Positions 1-11,021 are shown, counted from the first letter of the stretch. The stretch: DNA of 64,000 nt from Pseudomonas sp. DY-1 (GCF_003626975.1 NZ_CP032616.1:3410001-3474000), one strand, 5' to 3'. Numbers and translations: made by a program. Notes: generated from the letters alone by a model not told the origin.

Positions 1-33
1 CAGTAATCATTAGCAAAATAACGGACAAATGTT

Positions 34-1258
34 TCATTTAGCCTTCCTGCCAGTTAAGTACTTGGCACGCCCTCTTCCTGCCTCATACTGCGTAAGCTCA
101 GGGGTCTCGCGTATGTAGGCAGCAAGCTTCTCAGAGTTATTTTCTGATATATATGGAATTTGCCTATCCCATATACGCCCTTGTTGATAAGTTAAGTCTA
201 CCGCTATGTCCTGAATACGTGAATCAAGAGAATCCCAAGAAGCTTCTCCAGCACCTACGGCATTGGAATACCGCTCCATTGCTGCAGACAGATACCCTGG
301 ATAAACCACAGCTTCAAATAGTACGCGCTGCGCCTCTCTAGAAATAGCTCCAAACGCATCCCTATTTGTGCTTACAAAGTCTCTTGCTACTTGCCCGTAC
401 AAACCTGCTCCAGTAGAAAAACGCTTGGCAGCAACTGGCTCAACCCCCGCGACAATAAGATCTGCATAGACTGATGCTGAGGTACGATGACGCATGTCAT
501 AACCGCGCCCCAAAGTTACTCCAGATGCCCCACCCGGCCAATGCAAGCGCCTACTAAAGTAGAAGCTTGCTGGATCGTCATTTCCTTCAGCATCAAAAGT
601 CACTTGACCTGTTTCAACTACCAAATCGTTAGCACGCGGCATCATATTTAACTGAGTTAATAGTCTGATTGGATGTAAGTGACAAACCCTCCCACTTTTT
701 GGAAATATTCCTTTCGCAGCCACTTCTCCCCACCAAGCAAGTTTCTTGACTCGTTCTTTCTCCGCAATCCAATTAAGCATTGGTGCCGAGAACGTGTGCC
801 CCAACACTTTATCCAGCGCATCCCACTTTCTTTCCTGGTAATACCATTCACTTTCGTAATGAATAACCAGTTGAGAAACAGACTGAGCATGCGCCGGTAT
901 ACGCAGTGCCGCCTGCAACTCTTTGGCGGTCATTCTGCCGTCGCGGTTGGTATCGATGATCTCGTAGAGGCGGGATCTGACTGGCCCCCTATCAGACTTG
1001 TCGGCCCTGGCGCGGTTGGATTCGATAGCCTCGTCAGTCTCGGTCCTCAGCAGTTCGATCTTCTGCTCAGACGACAGACCATCGAGGATGACGCGAAGCA
1101 CAAGAAAATCTGCGCTGCGTGGCGTGCCGGGGTGAGCTTGGTTTTGCGGCGACGTCTTGTTGTAGCAGGGCTGGTGAGTAATTACCGGCGTGTCTTTGGT
1201 GAGCTTCAGCCATGTTTTGTTTTTGGCCGATAGATGTTCTGCCCACGCCCGGCTCGCG
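34..1258 (-). pseudogene. Orphan T6SS effector C-terminal tip (EF-hand plus pesticin-like lysozyme domain)
   Basis: The reading frame is open from about 1258 to the stop at 34, but it has no credible start of its own (first ATG at 1101, no ribosome site). From about 1258 inward it is a near copy of the middle of the intact effector at 1865..4564. It shares the AWAEHL segment, the EF-hand (DTNRDGRMTAKE) and the following linker, but lacks about 70 residues between IELLRT and DEAIES. After the shared part it diverges into a different catalytic tip with a GVTLGRGYDMR motif typical of pesticin/T4-lysozyme-like muramidases. I read it as a displaced tip cassette, like orphan Rhs tips, able to recombine into the main gene. 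Whether it is ever translated is unknown. Confidence 0.75.
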
Positions 1259-1310
1259 CCTCCCCTATTTACCTCAAAATTTCACTGCACAAGCAGCAAA
1301 AGCATACAGA

Positions 1311-1883
1311 CTACATATTTTGAACCTTCATCCTGAAGAAGCACGAGTCAAAATCTTCTTCATATAGGATTTTTGCCAAGGCACAATTTTCCCTAAAATA
1401 TGCATCTCCCTCCGCCCCAAAAGAAGCGCTCATTACTGCCTCATAAACACTTGACATTCGCCCCTTATCTCCCATAATCGCCAACTCTGAAATCCTTTTT
1501 ATTTCCCCCCCACCCCAACCGGTTTCTATATAAACAAGCTCTAAAAATCTAAAATAAGTCATGGAAGAAACACAACTATCCCTCTCTATTCCGGCCTCCT
1601 CCCCAGGATAAACGGAATAGTAAATATGCTTGCACCGTGAATCCCTGAATTTAACCCATAGGCGTTGACCATCAACAAGCTGTTTCCTATAAATAAAATT
1701 CTCATCTCCCAGCACTTCCTTATAGCGGTCATTGAGTAATTTATCGACTGCCACATAGGACCTATTTATGCATTTCAATATTTCACTAGTAGCAATGCTT
1801 GATGGCAGGCAGCGCTCATTTGAAAGTACTCTCCCCGAAAACACCGACCCGAATATGAAAAACACTATTGCCAGCAGTTGCAT
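1311..1883 (-). CDS. LprI-like (DUF1311) periplasmic lysozyme-inhibitor, probable immunity protein
   Basis: The 190-residue protein begins with a signal peptide (hydrophobic LLAIVFFIFGSVFSG, cleavage near SNERC). It carries the LprI/DUF1311 layout: paired cysteines, ILKCINRSY, LLNDRYKEVL and a QRLWVKFRDSRC block. Family members inhibit lysozymes in the periplasm. The start overlaps the end of the upstream effector by 19 nt and has a GAGAGG ribosome site, so it is translationally coupled to a gene that ends in a muramidase domain. The obvious reading is immunity against that effector. The gene is clearly AT-richer than its neighbours, as is common for effector/immunity cassettes. Specificity for this effector is inference. 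Confidence 0.8.
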   Translation of the reverse strand: MQLLAIVFFIFGSVFSGRVLSNERCLPSSIATSEILKCINRSYVAVDKLLNDRYKEVLGDENFIYRKQLVDGQRLWVKFRDSRCKHIYYSVYPGEEAGIERDSCVSSMTYFRFLELVYIETGWGGGEIKRISELAIMGDKGRMSSVYEAVMSASFGAEGDAYFRENCALAKILYEEDFDSCFFRMKVQNM

Positions 1884-4564
1884 TTCAAACCTCTCTCAAA
1901 TAATTTTGCCTCTTGTTCCCTGCGAACGATCACCCCGCCAAGACCAGGCTTCCCCTCCCAGAGCCTTTTCATCGACCGAATTCTTCCCGGAACGCGCTCT
2001 TCTTGGCCAGTCGCTAGGTCCTCAGCTATCTGCTTCATCTCTACACGCGACGCGGGATTGGGGTTATAGAAATCGCTCCCTCTATTGATGACCAGCGACA
2101 GTATTGATCCTTGGCAATGGGGGTGAAGCTTAGTCAGCTCAGGGTATGCATCAAGAACAAGCCTTGCGTAGCGCTTCTTCATTTTCACAGCAAGGACACC
2201 AGCTTTTTCTTTAGATATTGAAATATCAGAAACAGAGCACAAAGCAGTACGAGCACTTTCGCCTTTTCTACCCACCACAGCCAAAAGTCTTTCGAGGCTT
2301 TGTGGTGTGTATATCTCACCCAATTCATCCCGCACTTGCCCCACTGTCTGCTGACCTAAATCGTAGCCATACCCTACAGTCACTCCACTTATCCCGGCCG
2401 GCACATACGGATATTCCTCGTACCCTTCCATTTCCAAAATAAAATCAAACGACTCCTTCGAGACTATTAGGATTCCAACAGGAGTTTCCATGCTATAAGA
2501 GTCTACAATGCATTCTTGAGGGCAAATGCCACTACCAAAAGCCATAAGCTCTATAGGATGCAAGTGGTACACCCCACCCTCTTTTGGAAGTTTTACCTTC
2601 TCTGCAACACCCTCCCACCAACTCAACTGTTTGATTCGCTCTTTTTCCACCACCCAGTTCAGAATTGGTGCGGAAGTGGTGTGCCCCAACACTTTATCTA
2701 GTGCATCCCACTTTCTTTCCTGGTAATACCATTCACTTTCGTAATGAATAACCAGTTGAGAAATAGACTGGGCATGCGCCGGTATACGCAGTGCCGCCTG
2801 CAACTCTTCGGCGGTCATTCTGCCGTCGCGGTTGGTATCGATGATCTCGTAGAGGCGGGATCTGACTGGCCCCCTATCCGACTTGTCGGCCCTGGCGCGG
2901 TTGGATTCGATAGCCTCGTCAGCCAACGAAGCGGACATCGACTGAAGGAAATATGCCAAGGCATTGTGCGGTGGGTCGTCGTTGTAGATGACGTCAAAGC
3001 CCTCCCAGGACCACGGGCTGACCCAGGGCGTAACTCCCACCTCTTCACGCACCCAGCCGTCCAGCAGGTTGCCTTGGTCGTCATTGAGCAGTCCGTCCAG
3101 GCGATACCAGTTGAAGGCGTTGCGGTCATCGGTTCTCGGTAGTTCGATCTTTTGTTCAGACGCCAGGCCATCGAGGATGACGCGAGGCACGAGCAGATCT
3201 GCGCCGCTTGGCGTGCCGGGGTGAGCCTGGCTCGGCGGCGACGTTTTGCAGTACTGGGACTGGTGGGTAATGACCAGCGTGCCCTTGGCGAGCTTCAGCC
3301 ATGTTTTCTCTTTAGACGGCAGGTGTTCTGCCCACGCGCGGCAGGCGGCGAAGAACGTCGCCACGTCGTCTGCGGTGAAGACTTCCAGATGAAGCTTCTT
3401 TTGCGGCGCGGTTTCGGTGCCTTCCTGGTAGGGGCCAAGGTGCCCAATCAGTTCGCTGGCTTTGATTGGAACGGGCTGATCAAGCACCACGGCGCTGTTG
3501 CTGACCTGGGGCACCCGCTCACTTTCCAGTGAGTCGAGGTGCACGTATTGCGCAACGCTCTCCAGCTTACGGAAGTCACCATCGCCGCTGATGGTCACTT
3601 CGCTGCCCCTGGGCAGCCCACCGATCTTATGGGACCGGGCGTGAGGTGCTGCACGTACGGTGAGGTGATCCTGTTGTGTGTCGACTCGATAGACGCCACC
3701 GCCGATGTCCTTCAGCAGGTCGAAGAACACATAGCCCTGCATGGTGCCGTCCGAAGCTATAAGGTCGCTCGGGCCCCGAACGTTCTCCAGCTTGCGGTAG
3801 TTGCCCTCACCACTGACCGTGACCGTCGCTCCGCATGGCAAGAGGTCAATGACCGCGCCTCTGTGCGCCATGCTTCGCACGTTCAGGCCTCGCTGGCCGG
3901 GGCGACCGGCACGAGTATCGTTGGCCGTCTGCTTTACACGGCGTTCCGCTCCTTCAGGCCAGAACGCTGGTCGTGCCAGGCTGGGATCGCTCTTGTAGCT
4001 CTCCCAATCGTGCAGGTGCATGTAGAGGCTGTAGAACACCAGACTGGGCGGTGTGTCCAGATTGCCCTCAATGGTGGGTGCCTCCAGCCGATGGCGCACC
4101 AGCACAAAACCCGACGCAAATGGGGCCTGGACAGTGACCCCAGGAGCGGGGAAGTACGTAGTCGTCGGAGTTCGCTCGGGAATGCGGTAGGCAACGACTT
4201 CGCCATCGGCCAGGCAACGTACCTCGGACTGCCCACCAGTTCCCACCGTACCGGCAGTGCCGGAATCAAAGTGCACCCCACCATGCCACATGCCATTGCG
4301 GCCCAACGGGAAATAGCCCGCCTGCGCTTTGGCCAGGTTGGTCAGTTGGACAAGCGGGTTGGATTTATCACCAAAGGGATGGCTCCAGCTTTTAAGTGCG
4401 GGCAATCGCGGCGCCGCGTGCACAGATGCCGCGTCTGGTAGCTGCGGGGAAGGCGTTGGCGTTTGTGAAGGCGTGCGATGGTGGCGGACAGGAGGCGGTC
4501 CCTTACGCCAGCGGTGATACCCATCCTTGAGGCCATCGTAAACATCCAGCAGATAGTTGAGCAT
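1865..4564 (-). CDS. VgrG-linked T6SS effector: M23-like peptidase, SH3-like repeats, EF-hand and pesticin-type muramidase
   Basis: This 899-residue protein probably attacks peptidoglycan of rival cells after delivery by the adjacent VgrG. Near residues 94-100 is HGGVHFD and near 182-185 MHLH, the two metal-binding motifs of M23 endopeptidases. Two SH3-like segments follow (about 225-270 and 290-340), each with a VTVSG/VTISG plus RKLE core. An EF-hand, DTNRDGRMTAEE, lies near 576-587. The last 190 residues contain FILEMEGYEEYPY and GVTVGYGYDLG, the glutamate and GYGYD signatures of pesticin/T4-lysozyme-like muramidases. An upstream ATG at 4669 would overlap vgrG; I prefer 4564 because AAGGAA precedes it by 10 nt. 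Both catalytic assignments are by motif only, and the M23 part may be degenerate. Confidence 0.8.
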   Translation of the reverse strand: MLNYLLDVYDGLKDGYHRWRKGPPPVRHHRTPSQTPTPSPQLPDAASVHAAPRLPALKSWSHPFGDKSNPLVQLTNLAKAQAGYFPLGRNGMWHGGVHFDSGTAGTVGTGGQSEVRCLADGEVVAYRIPERTPTTTYFPAPGVTVQAPFASGFVLVRHRLEAPTIEGNLDTPPSLVFYSLYMHLHDWESYKSDPSLARPAFWPEGAERRVKQTANDTRAGRPGQRGLNVRSMAHRGAVIDLLPCGATVTVSGEGNYRKLENVRGPSDLIASDGTMQGYVFFDLLKDIGGGVYRVDTQQDHLTVRAAPHARSHKIGGLPRGSEVTISGDGDFRKLESVAQYVHLDSLESERVPQVSNSAVVLDQPVPIKASELIGHLGPYQEGTETAPQKKLHLEVFTADDVATFFAACRAWAEHLPSKEKTWLKLAKGTLVITHQSQYCKTSPPSQAHPGTPSGADLLVPRVILDGLASEQKIELPRTDDRNAFNWYRLDGLLNDDQGNLLDGWVREEVGVTPWVSPWSWEGFDVIYNDDPPHNALAYFLQSMSASLADEAIESNRARADKSDRGPVRSRLYEIIDTNRDGRMTAEELQAALRIPAHAQSISQLVIHYESEWYYQERKWDALDKVLGHTTSAPILNWVVEKERIKQLSWWEGVAEKVKLPKEGGVYHLHPIELMAFGSGICPQECIVDSYSMETPVGILIVSKESFDFILEMEGYEEYPYVPAGISGVTVGYGYDLGQQTVGQVRDELGEIYTPQSLERLLAVVGRKGESARTALCSVSDISISKEKAGVLAVKMKKRYARLVLDAYPELTKLHPHCQGSILSLVINRGSDFYNPNPASRVEMKQIAEDLATGQEERVPGRIRSMKRLWEGKPGLGGVIVRREQEAKLFERGLKCNCWQ

Positions 4565-4622
4565 ACGCGATACGTTCCTTGTGACTGGCTGACCACTGTT
4601 TGGTATTGGGGATATCGCCAGA

Positions 4623-6995
4623 TCATCCCGAGAAGCTCGCGACCTGCTGATGCTTCCGGGGATATCCATCGAGCGGCGGCAATTCAGGGGTTTTCAGGGG
4701 CTTGGTCGCAGGCCCCCGATAGTCGAAATGCACCGCCTTGATCAGGTGCTCACCCTGGGTGCCGGACTCGATGCCGCACGGATCGAGGGTGATGTAGCTG
4801 CCGCCGGCATTGAGGGTGATCTTCTGCATGGCGCTGATGCGGATTTCGTCTTCGGTGCTGGTGATGTCCAGCCCATGCCGGGCGAGCAGTTCCAAGCGGT
4901 CGTTCTGTGCCTGGATCTGCACCGCGCCCTGGTTGGCGATCAGCTTCATACCGAGCTTGCGCACGAACAGGCTCAGGCCCTCGCCCACGCCAATGAACAG
5001 ACGCTTGACCACGCTGATGTCGGCCTCCCCGCCGGCGTTGAGCATCAGGTTGTGCCGGGCCGCCAGTTGCAGGTGCTCGCCGCTGGTCAGAACGATGCCC
5101 TGTGGGGCGCTGAGCAGGGCCACTGCGGCCTGCAACTGGTCAAGCCGCTCGCGCAGCAGGGCAAGCTGGGCGTTTACGTCGGCCGGATCGGCCTGGGCGT
5201 GCTCGGCATCGCGGGACAGCTGCTGCATCTCCTCGCTGGCCTCCTGCAGGCGAGTGACGGCTTCCTGCATGGCCAGGACCTGCCCCTGGGCGCGGGGTTG
5301 TTCGTCGGCGCTGATGAAGACGCCCTTGCCCGCCCGAATCGCGCCCCAGCCGTCGGTGCGCAATTCAAAACCTTCGCCGCGCTTCTGCCGTTGCGCATCC
5401 ACCAGATGACCGAGGTTGAGCTGGCTCTTGCCGCTGTGCTCGGTGCTGAGCTTGATGTGTTCCTGGCCACGGCGGTCGTCCAGGCGCAGCTTGTTGTTGG
5501 CCGGGGTGCGCAGGACGTTGCGCTGGTAGTTGCGCAGGGTGACGGGGTCGGGGTGCTGGCTGTCGTGCAGGGCGTGGGCGATGTAGGGCTTGTCCGGGTC
5601 GCCCTGCTCGAAGGCCACGGCCACTTCGGTGCCCTGCAGCAGCGGCAGGTGCAGGCCGTAGGTGTCGCCGGCGTAGGGCCGCGCCAGGCGCAGCCACAGG
5701 CTTTCCTGGCCGGCGGGCCAGCTGTCGCGGTCGAAGAGGAAGTGAACCTTGTAGCGCCCGTCGAGATCGATGTGGCCGTACAGGTCGTTGGCCTGCGGGC
5801 TGCTGATGCGCGCCGGGAGGGTGCCGGCGATCACCGGCTTGGTGCGCAGCGGCGGACGGAAGCAGACGCGTTCCGAGTAGGGCATGGCGTCGAAGCGGGC
5901 GTCGAAGCTGCGATCCCGCGCGGCACGGGTGGTCAGCCGGGTAATCACGGCGCCCGGGGCGAAGGCCTCGGGCGCGCCGCCGTCGATGCGCAGGACCTGG
6001 CCGGGGGCCAGGGTGGCGCTGCTGGTGCGGCCGCCGAGGCGGGTCCGCTGGTTGAGGTAGCGTTCGTGGCGCAGGCGCGCATAGAAGTAGCCGCTTTCGC
6101 TCGGCAGGTCCTCGTCCTGGCTGTGGGCGTCACCGAGCACGGTGTAGGGCTCGCCGTAGTGGTAGGCCTCGCCATAGGTGGTACGGGCACCGCGGGTCTG
6201 GTCGACCTCGCCGTCGAGGTAGGCGCCGGCATCGCGCGGGTCGTAGGCACGGATGTTGACCTGCTGCTCGACCAGGCCATGGCTGGCCTGCAGCTGCCAC
6301 ACGGCGTCCTCGCCGCTGCTGGTACCGGAGGGCGGCCGGTACGGCAGGCGGACGTCGAACTGGTAGTTGCGCGGGTCGTCGTGGAATTCCACCACGTCGA
6401 TGTGCAGGCGCTCGTCGGTGGTGAAGCGGTACCAGATGCCGACGTCGGCGAGCAGGCGCTCGACGAAGGCCAGGTCGCTCTCGGCGTATTGCAGCACTTG
6501 CTCGCGCTTGGGGTAGTCGCGCTTGAGGTCGAAGAAGAAGTCCTGCCCTTCAAGCAGATGCCGGCCGCGCAGGATGCCCTCGACGATTTCCGGCACGCTC
6601 TGGTGCTGGTAGATGCGGTATTGCCGGCCCAGGCCGAGCAACGCCAGGCGCGGCTGCAGCGTCACTTCGTAGCGGGCTTCGTCGTTGGAGCCGGACAGGC
6701 GCCGAAAGCCGGTGAGGACGCCATGCAAGGTGCGCAGCGGCCGGTTCACCGGCGGGCTGAGGCCGATGATGGGGAGCGGCATGGGCGACGGGTAGAGGCT
6801 GAACGCGGCGTCCTGCCCCAGGAGCTGGTCAACCGGCAGATCGCGCTGGCTGGAGGTGAACTCGATGCGGTAGCGGAACGGCTCGCTGAGCGCCTCCTCG
6901 CCCTGGAAGGCGAGCACGTCGAGCGTGGCGTCGAGGTTGCGGACCTTGAGCTGGTGGCGGCTGTGATCGAAGAAGGGGCGGATTGCAGCGAGCAT
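4623..6995 (-). CDS. vgrG: Type VI secretion spike protein VgrG
   Basis: The 790-residue protein has the full VgrG layout: an N-terminal gp27/GPD-like part (RNLDATLDVLAFQGEEALSEP onward), a gp5-like OB-fold with the GRYKVHFLFDRDSWP region, and a long C-terminal DUF2345 extension containing AVQIQAQNDRLELLARHG. VgrG trimers cap the Hcp tube and carry effectors. I chose ATG 6995 because GGAAGG lies 9 nt upstream and the protein then begins just before the conserved domain; a longer frame to 7187 adds unrelated sequence. The effector starts 58 nt downstream on the same strand, and there is no separate adaptor gene between them, which suggests direct loading through the DUF2345 end. The nearest upstream gene, eatR, is 272 nt away and unrelated. 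Confidence 0.95.
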   Translation of the reverse strand: MLAAIRPFFDHSRHQLKVRNLDATLDVLAFQGEEALSEPFRYRIEFTSSQRDLPVDQLLGQDAAFSLYPSPMPLPIIGLSPPVNRPLRTLHGVLTGFRRLSGSNDEARYEVTLQPRLALLGLGRQYRIYQHQSVPEIVEGILRGRHLLEGQDFFFDLKRDYPKREQVLQYAESDLAFVERLLADVGIWYRFTTDERLHIDVVEFHDDPRNYQFDVRLPYRPPSGTSSGEDAVWQLQASHGLVEQQVNIRAYDPRDAGAYLDGEVDQTRGARTTYGEAYHYGEPYTVLGDAHSQDEDLPSESGYFYARLRHERYLNQRTRLGGRTSSATLAPGQVLRIDGGAPEAFAPGAVITRLTTRAARDRSFDARFDAMPYSERVCFRPPLRTKPVIAGTLPARISSPQANDLYGHIDLDGRYKVHFLFDRDSWPAGQESLWLRLARPYAGDTYGLHLPLLQGTEVAVAFEQGDPDKPYIAHALHDSQHPDPVTLRNYQRNVLRTPANNKLRLDDRRGQEHIKLSTEHSGKSQLNLGHLVDAQRQKRGEGFELRTDGWGAIRAGKGVFISADEQPRAQGQVLAMQEAVTRLQEASEEMQQLSRDAEHAQADPADVNAQLALLRERLDQLQAAVALLSAPQGIVLTSGEHLQLAARHNLMLNAGGEADISVVKRLFIGVGEGLSLFVRKLGMKLIANQGAVQIQAQNDRLELLARHGLDITSTEDEIRISAMQKITLNAGGSYITLDPCGIESGTQGEHLIKAVHFDYRGPATKPLKTPELPPLDGYPRKHQQVASFSG

Positions 6996-7189
6996 GCGGT
7001 TGAACCTTCCGTCGTCAGAAACAAACGCCGAAGGTTGCCGCTCACACCGGCCCGCCGCTATCAGACCGGTTCGGAAAGATCGCGGGGAAAATGGGGTTTT
7101 CGTGCAGGGAGAATGGTCAGTGGGAGGTAGGGATTTCCGCGGGTCGTCTGAACACTGGCAGCGAAGCGCCTGGCCCGTGCCCGCCACGC

Positions 7190-7252
7190 TGGGAGCGAAT
7201 CAGCAGGCCGGCCCTACGGCCCGGTCAGCGATTGAAATCGCCCCCACAGGGG
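7190..7252. repeat. REP-like imperfect palindrome
   Basis: The vgrG/eatR gap (6996..7267) holds an extragenic palindrome of the common Pseudomonas type. GGGAGCGAAT at the left is mirrored by ATCGCCCCC at the right, with a GGCCG/CGGCC inner hairpin. I see no gene in this gap. Its role is unknown; it could slow or stop transcription from either side. Confidence 0.55.
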
Positions 7253-7267
7253 AAAACAGCCCGCCCT

Positions 7268-9169
7268 CTACCCCCGCGTCGCAATCGCGTGCTTGCGCAG
7301 CTTGCGATAGAGGGTGTTGCGGCTGATGCCGAGTTGCTCGGCGGTGCGGGTCATGTGCCAGCGCTGGCTATCCAGCGCATTGAGCAATGCGCTGCGTTCG
7401 GCGTCGTCCAGCGGGCTCGCTACCGGCTCGGGCACGGTCGCTGAGGGTGCCGCGCGCAATACCTCGCGAGGCAGGTCGGCAATTCGAATGATGCCGTCCT
7501 CGCACAGCGCCGCAAGGGTACGCAGCACGTTGCGCATCTGCCGCACATTGCCCGGCCAGTGGTAGTCGAGCAAGGCCTGGCGAGACTCTTCGGTAAGCAC
7601 GATACGCATCCCTCGAGCCTCTTCCGCCAGCAGGTAATGCAAGAGCTCCGGCTTGTCACTGCGATCACGCAGGGGCGGCAGGTCGAGGACCAGGCCGTTC
7701 AGGCGATAGAACAGGTCCTCACGGAAGCCCCCGCTGCGCACTCGTTCCTCCAGCTCGCGGTGGGTGGCGCTGATGATGCGCACATCAACCGACAGCGGCT
7801 CGCCGCCGATGGGTACGACCTGGCGCTCCTCCAGCACCCGCAGCAGGCGGGTCTGCAGTGCCAGCGGCATATCGCCGATTTCATCGAGGAACAGGGTGCC
7901 GCCATCGGCCTGCTGCAGCTTGCCGCGCATGCCTTCCTTGCGGGCGCCGGTGAAGCTGCCGCCGCGATAGCCGAACAGTTCACTCTCGATCAGGGTTTCC
8001 GGAATGGCCGCGCAGTTCAGCGCAACGAAGGGTCGCTCGGCACGGGAACTGGCCTGGTGCAGCGCACGGGCGAAGGCTTCCTTGCCGGAGCCGGTTTCGC
8101 CGTTGATCAACAGCGGTACGTCGCGCTCGTACACGCGCAGCGCGCGACGGAAATCGTTCTGCAGCGCCGCGTCCCCGAGGCAGATGCCCGGGCGTGTCGG
8201 TTTTGGCGGTTCCAGTGGAATGGGTTGTGCAATGGTGCGTGGCTGACCGCGCAGGGCGGCGAACAGGGACCGACCATTGCGTGTGCGCAACGGCCAGCTG
8301 GTCACTGGCTGTGGGGTGGCGCGGCCGAGCAGATCGTCGAGACGGCAATCGAAGAAGGCCTCCACCGACTGATCGATCAAGCGTTCGCGGGGCAGCCCCA
8401 GCAGGTTGATCGCGCTCTGGTTCACCGCGCTGATCCGCCCTTCCCCATCGAATGCCAGCAAGCCTTCGCTGAACAGTCCGACGTACTCGGCCTGCAAATG
8501 GAAGCGCAGCAGCCATTTGCCTTCGAAGCGACGCAAGAAATAGCAGCTCTCGATCATCTTCGCCGAGAGGTTGACCAGCGCCATGGTGTGGAACTGGCTC
8601 TGGCGCGAGACATCGTGCCGAGCGGATGACACGTCCAGCACTGCCATCAACTCACCCTGTGGGTCGAACACCGGGCTGGCAGAACAGGTGAGGCCGGTAT
8701 GGCGGCTGCGGAAATGTTCGTCCTGGTGGATGGTCAGTGCCTGGCGCTCCACCACGCAGGTGCCGATGCCATTGGTGCCCTCGCTGGACTCGCTCCAGTC
8801 GGCGCCGAGCCAGAGCCCGGCACGCTCGAAGGCGGGTCTTTCGGCATGGGCAGTAACGCAGTTGAGGATCACCCCGCGGGCGTCGGTCAGCAGCACCGCA
8901 TGGCCGGCCCCGGAGAGCTGTCGGTAGAGGTTGTTCATCTCGCCATTGGCCACCTCGAGCACCTGCTGCATACGCTCGCGGCATTCGAGCATGCGCCCGT
9001 GCTCCAGCACCGTGGGTGCCACCGGCTGGGCCGGATCGAGGTGGTAGTCCTCCAGGCAGCGCAGCCAGGAGCGAGCAATCGAAGGGTCGGCAGCCGGCCC
9101 GCTGGCCTGTGCCTTCCCTTGTGCCAGGGTCATCACCTGCTGGGCGTGACGGCTGAGAGAATTCTGCAT
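7268..9169 (-). CDS. eatR: Sigma54-dependent transcriptional activator of ethanolamine catabolism (EatR/AcoR family)
   Basis: This 633-residue bacterial enhancer-binding protein has an N-terminal GAF-type sensor (about residues 60-215), a PAS-like segment (about 240-290), an AAA+ domain with Walker A GETGSGKEAF, a GSFTGA loop (a variant of GAFTGA) and FLDEIGDMP, and a C-terminal Fis-type helix-turn-helix ending in GISRNTLYRKLRK. Such proteins activate sigma54 promoters in response to a ligand. The next gene, divergently transcribed, is an aldehyde dehydrogenase behind a sigma54 promoter, matching the PA4021 (EatR) locus of P. aeruginosa as I recall it. ATG 9169 is preceded by AGGAGA; the frame extends upstream but without a ribosome site. 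Confidence 0.88.
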   Translation of the reverse strand: MQNSLSRHAQQVMTLAQGKAQASGPAADPSIARSWLRCLEDYHLDPAQPVAPTVLEHGRMLECRERMQQVLEVANGEMNNLYRQLSGAGHAVLLTDARGVILNCVTAHAERPAFERAGLWLGADWSESSEGTNGIGTCVVERQALTIHQDEHFRSRHTGLTCSASPVFDPQGELMAVLDVSSARHDVSRQSQFHTMALVNLSAKMIESCYFLRRFEGKWLLRFHLQAEYVGLFSEGLLAFDGEGRISAVNQSAINLLGLPRERLIDQSVEAFFDCRLDDLLGRATPQPVTSWPLRTRNGRSLFAALRGQPRTIAQPIPLEPPKPTRPGICLGDAALQNDFRRALRVYERDVPLLINGETGSGKEAFARALHQASSRAERPFVALNCAAIPETLIESELFGYRGGSFTGARKEGMRGKLQQADGGTLFLDEIGDMPLALQTRLLRVLEERQVVPIGGEPLSVDVRIISATHRELEERVRSGGFREDLFYRLNGLVLDLPPLRDRSDKPELLHYLLAEEARGMRIVLTEESRQALLDYHWPGNVRQMRNVLRTLAALCEDGIIRIADLPREVLRAAPSATVPEPVASPLDDAERSALLNALDSQRWHMTRTAEQLGISRNTLYRKLRKHAIATRG

Positions 9170-9303
9170 TGTTGTTGTTCTCCTGCGCGCTTCCGGGAGG
9201 CAGCCCGGGCCGTGGAACGGCATTCGCGTCGACGCAGCATCCTCCAGCATCGATGCCTTTGCAATGGCCCCCTGACCCGCTGGTCACCTGCTGTGCCAGA
9301 TGC

Positions 9304-9342
9304 GTGACAAAGTGTCACCCTCAACTGTGGCAGGCATGTCAC
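9304..9342. promoter_or_regulatory. Probable upstream activator sites for EatR
   Basis: Two inverted repeats lie 66-104 bp upstream of the sigma54 promoter: GTGACA-AAG-TGTCAC (9304..9318, perfect) and GTGGCA-GGCA-TGTCAC (9327..9342, one mismatch). Tandem dyads at this distance are what a sigma54 activator binds. Assignment to the adjacent EatR is inference from position. Confidence 0.7.
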
Positions 9343-9407
9343 AAGCGCCCACCTTCGCCCTATAGGTGCGGCGCAAGAACCGCTCTGGGACGGTGCTTTC
9401 CACGCCA

Positions 9408-9423
9408 TGGCCCAGCACTTGCT
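9408..9423 (+). promoter_or_regulatory. Sigma54 (-24/-12) promoter for exaC
   Basis: TGGCCCA-GCAC-TTGCT matches the TGGCACG-N4-TTGCW consensus, with GG and GC elements at the exact required spacing. It lies about 60 nt before the aldehyde dehydrogenase start, so transcription should begin near 9434. Confidence 0.8.
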
Positions 9424-9484
9424 CTGTGGAAGACATACGCCACCCTGCGTTATCTCCAACAAAACAAGAGACAGGAGAAACACC

Positions 9485-11005
<1,521 letters not shown>

Positions 11006-11021
11006 TCCTCGGCAAGTAACC

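Noticed and set aside
4650..7130. An 826-codon plus-strand frame opposite vgrG
   Set aside because: It mirrors vgrG in a GC-rich genome, has no domain pattern, and vgrG is certain.
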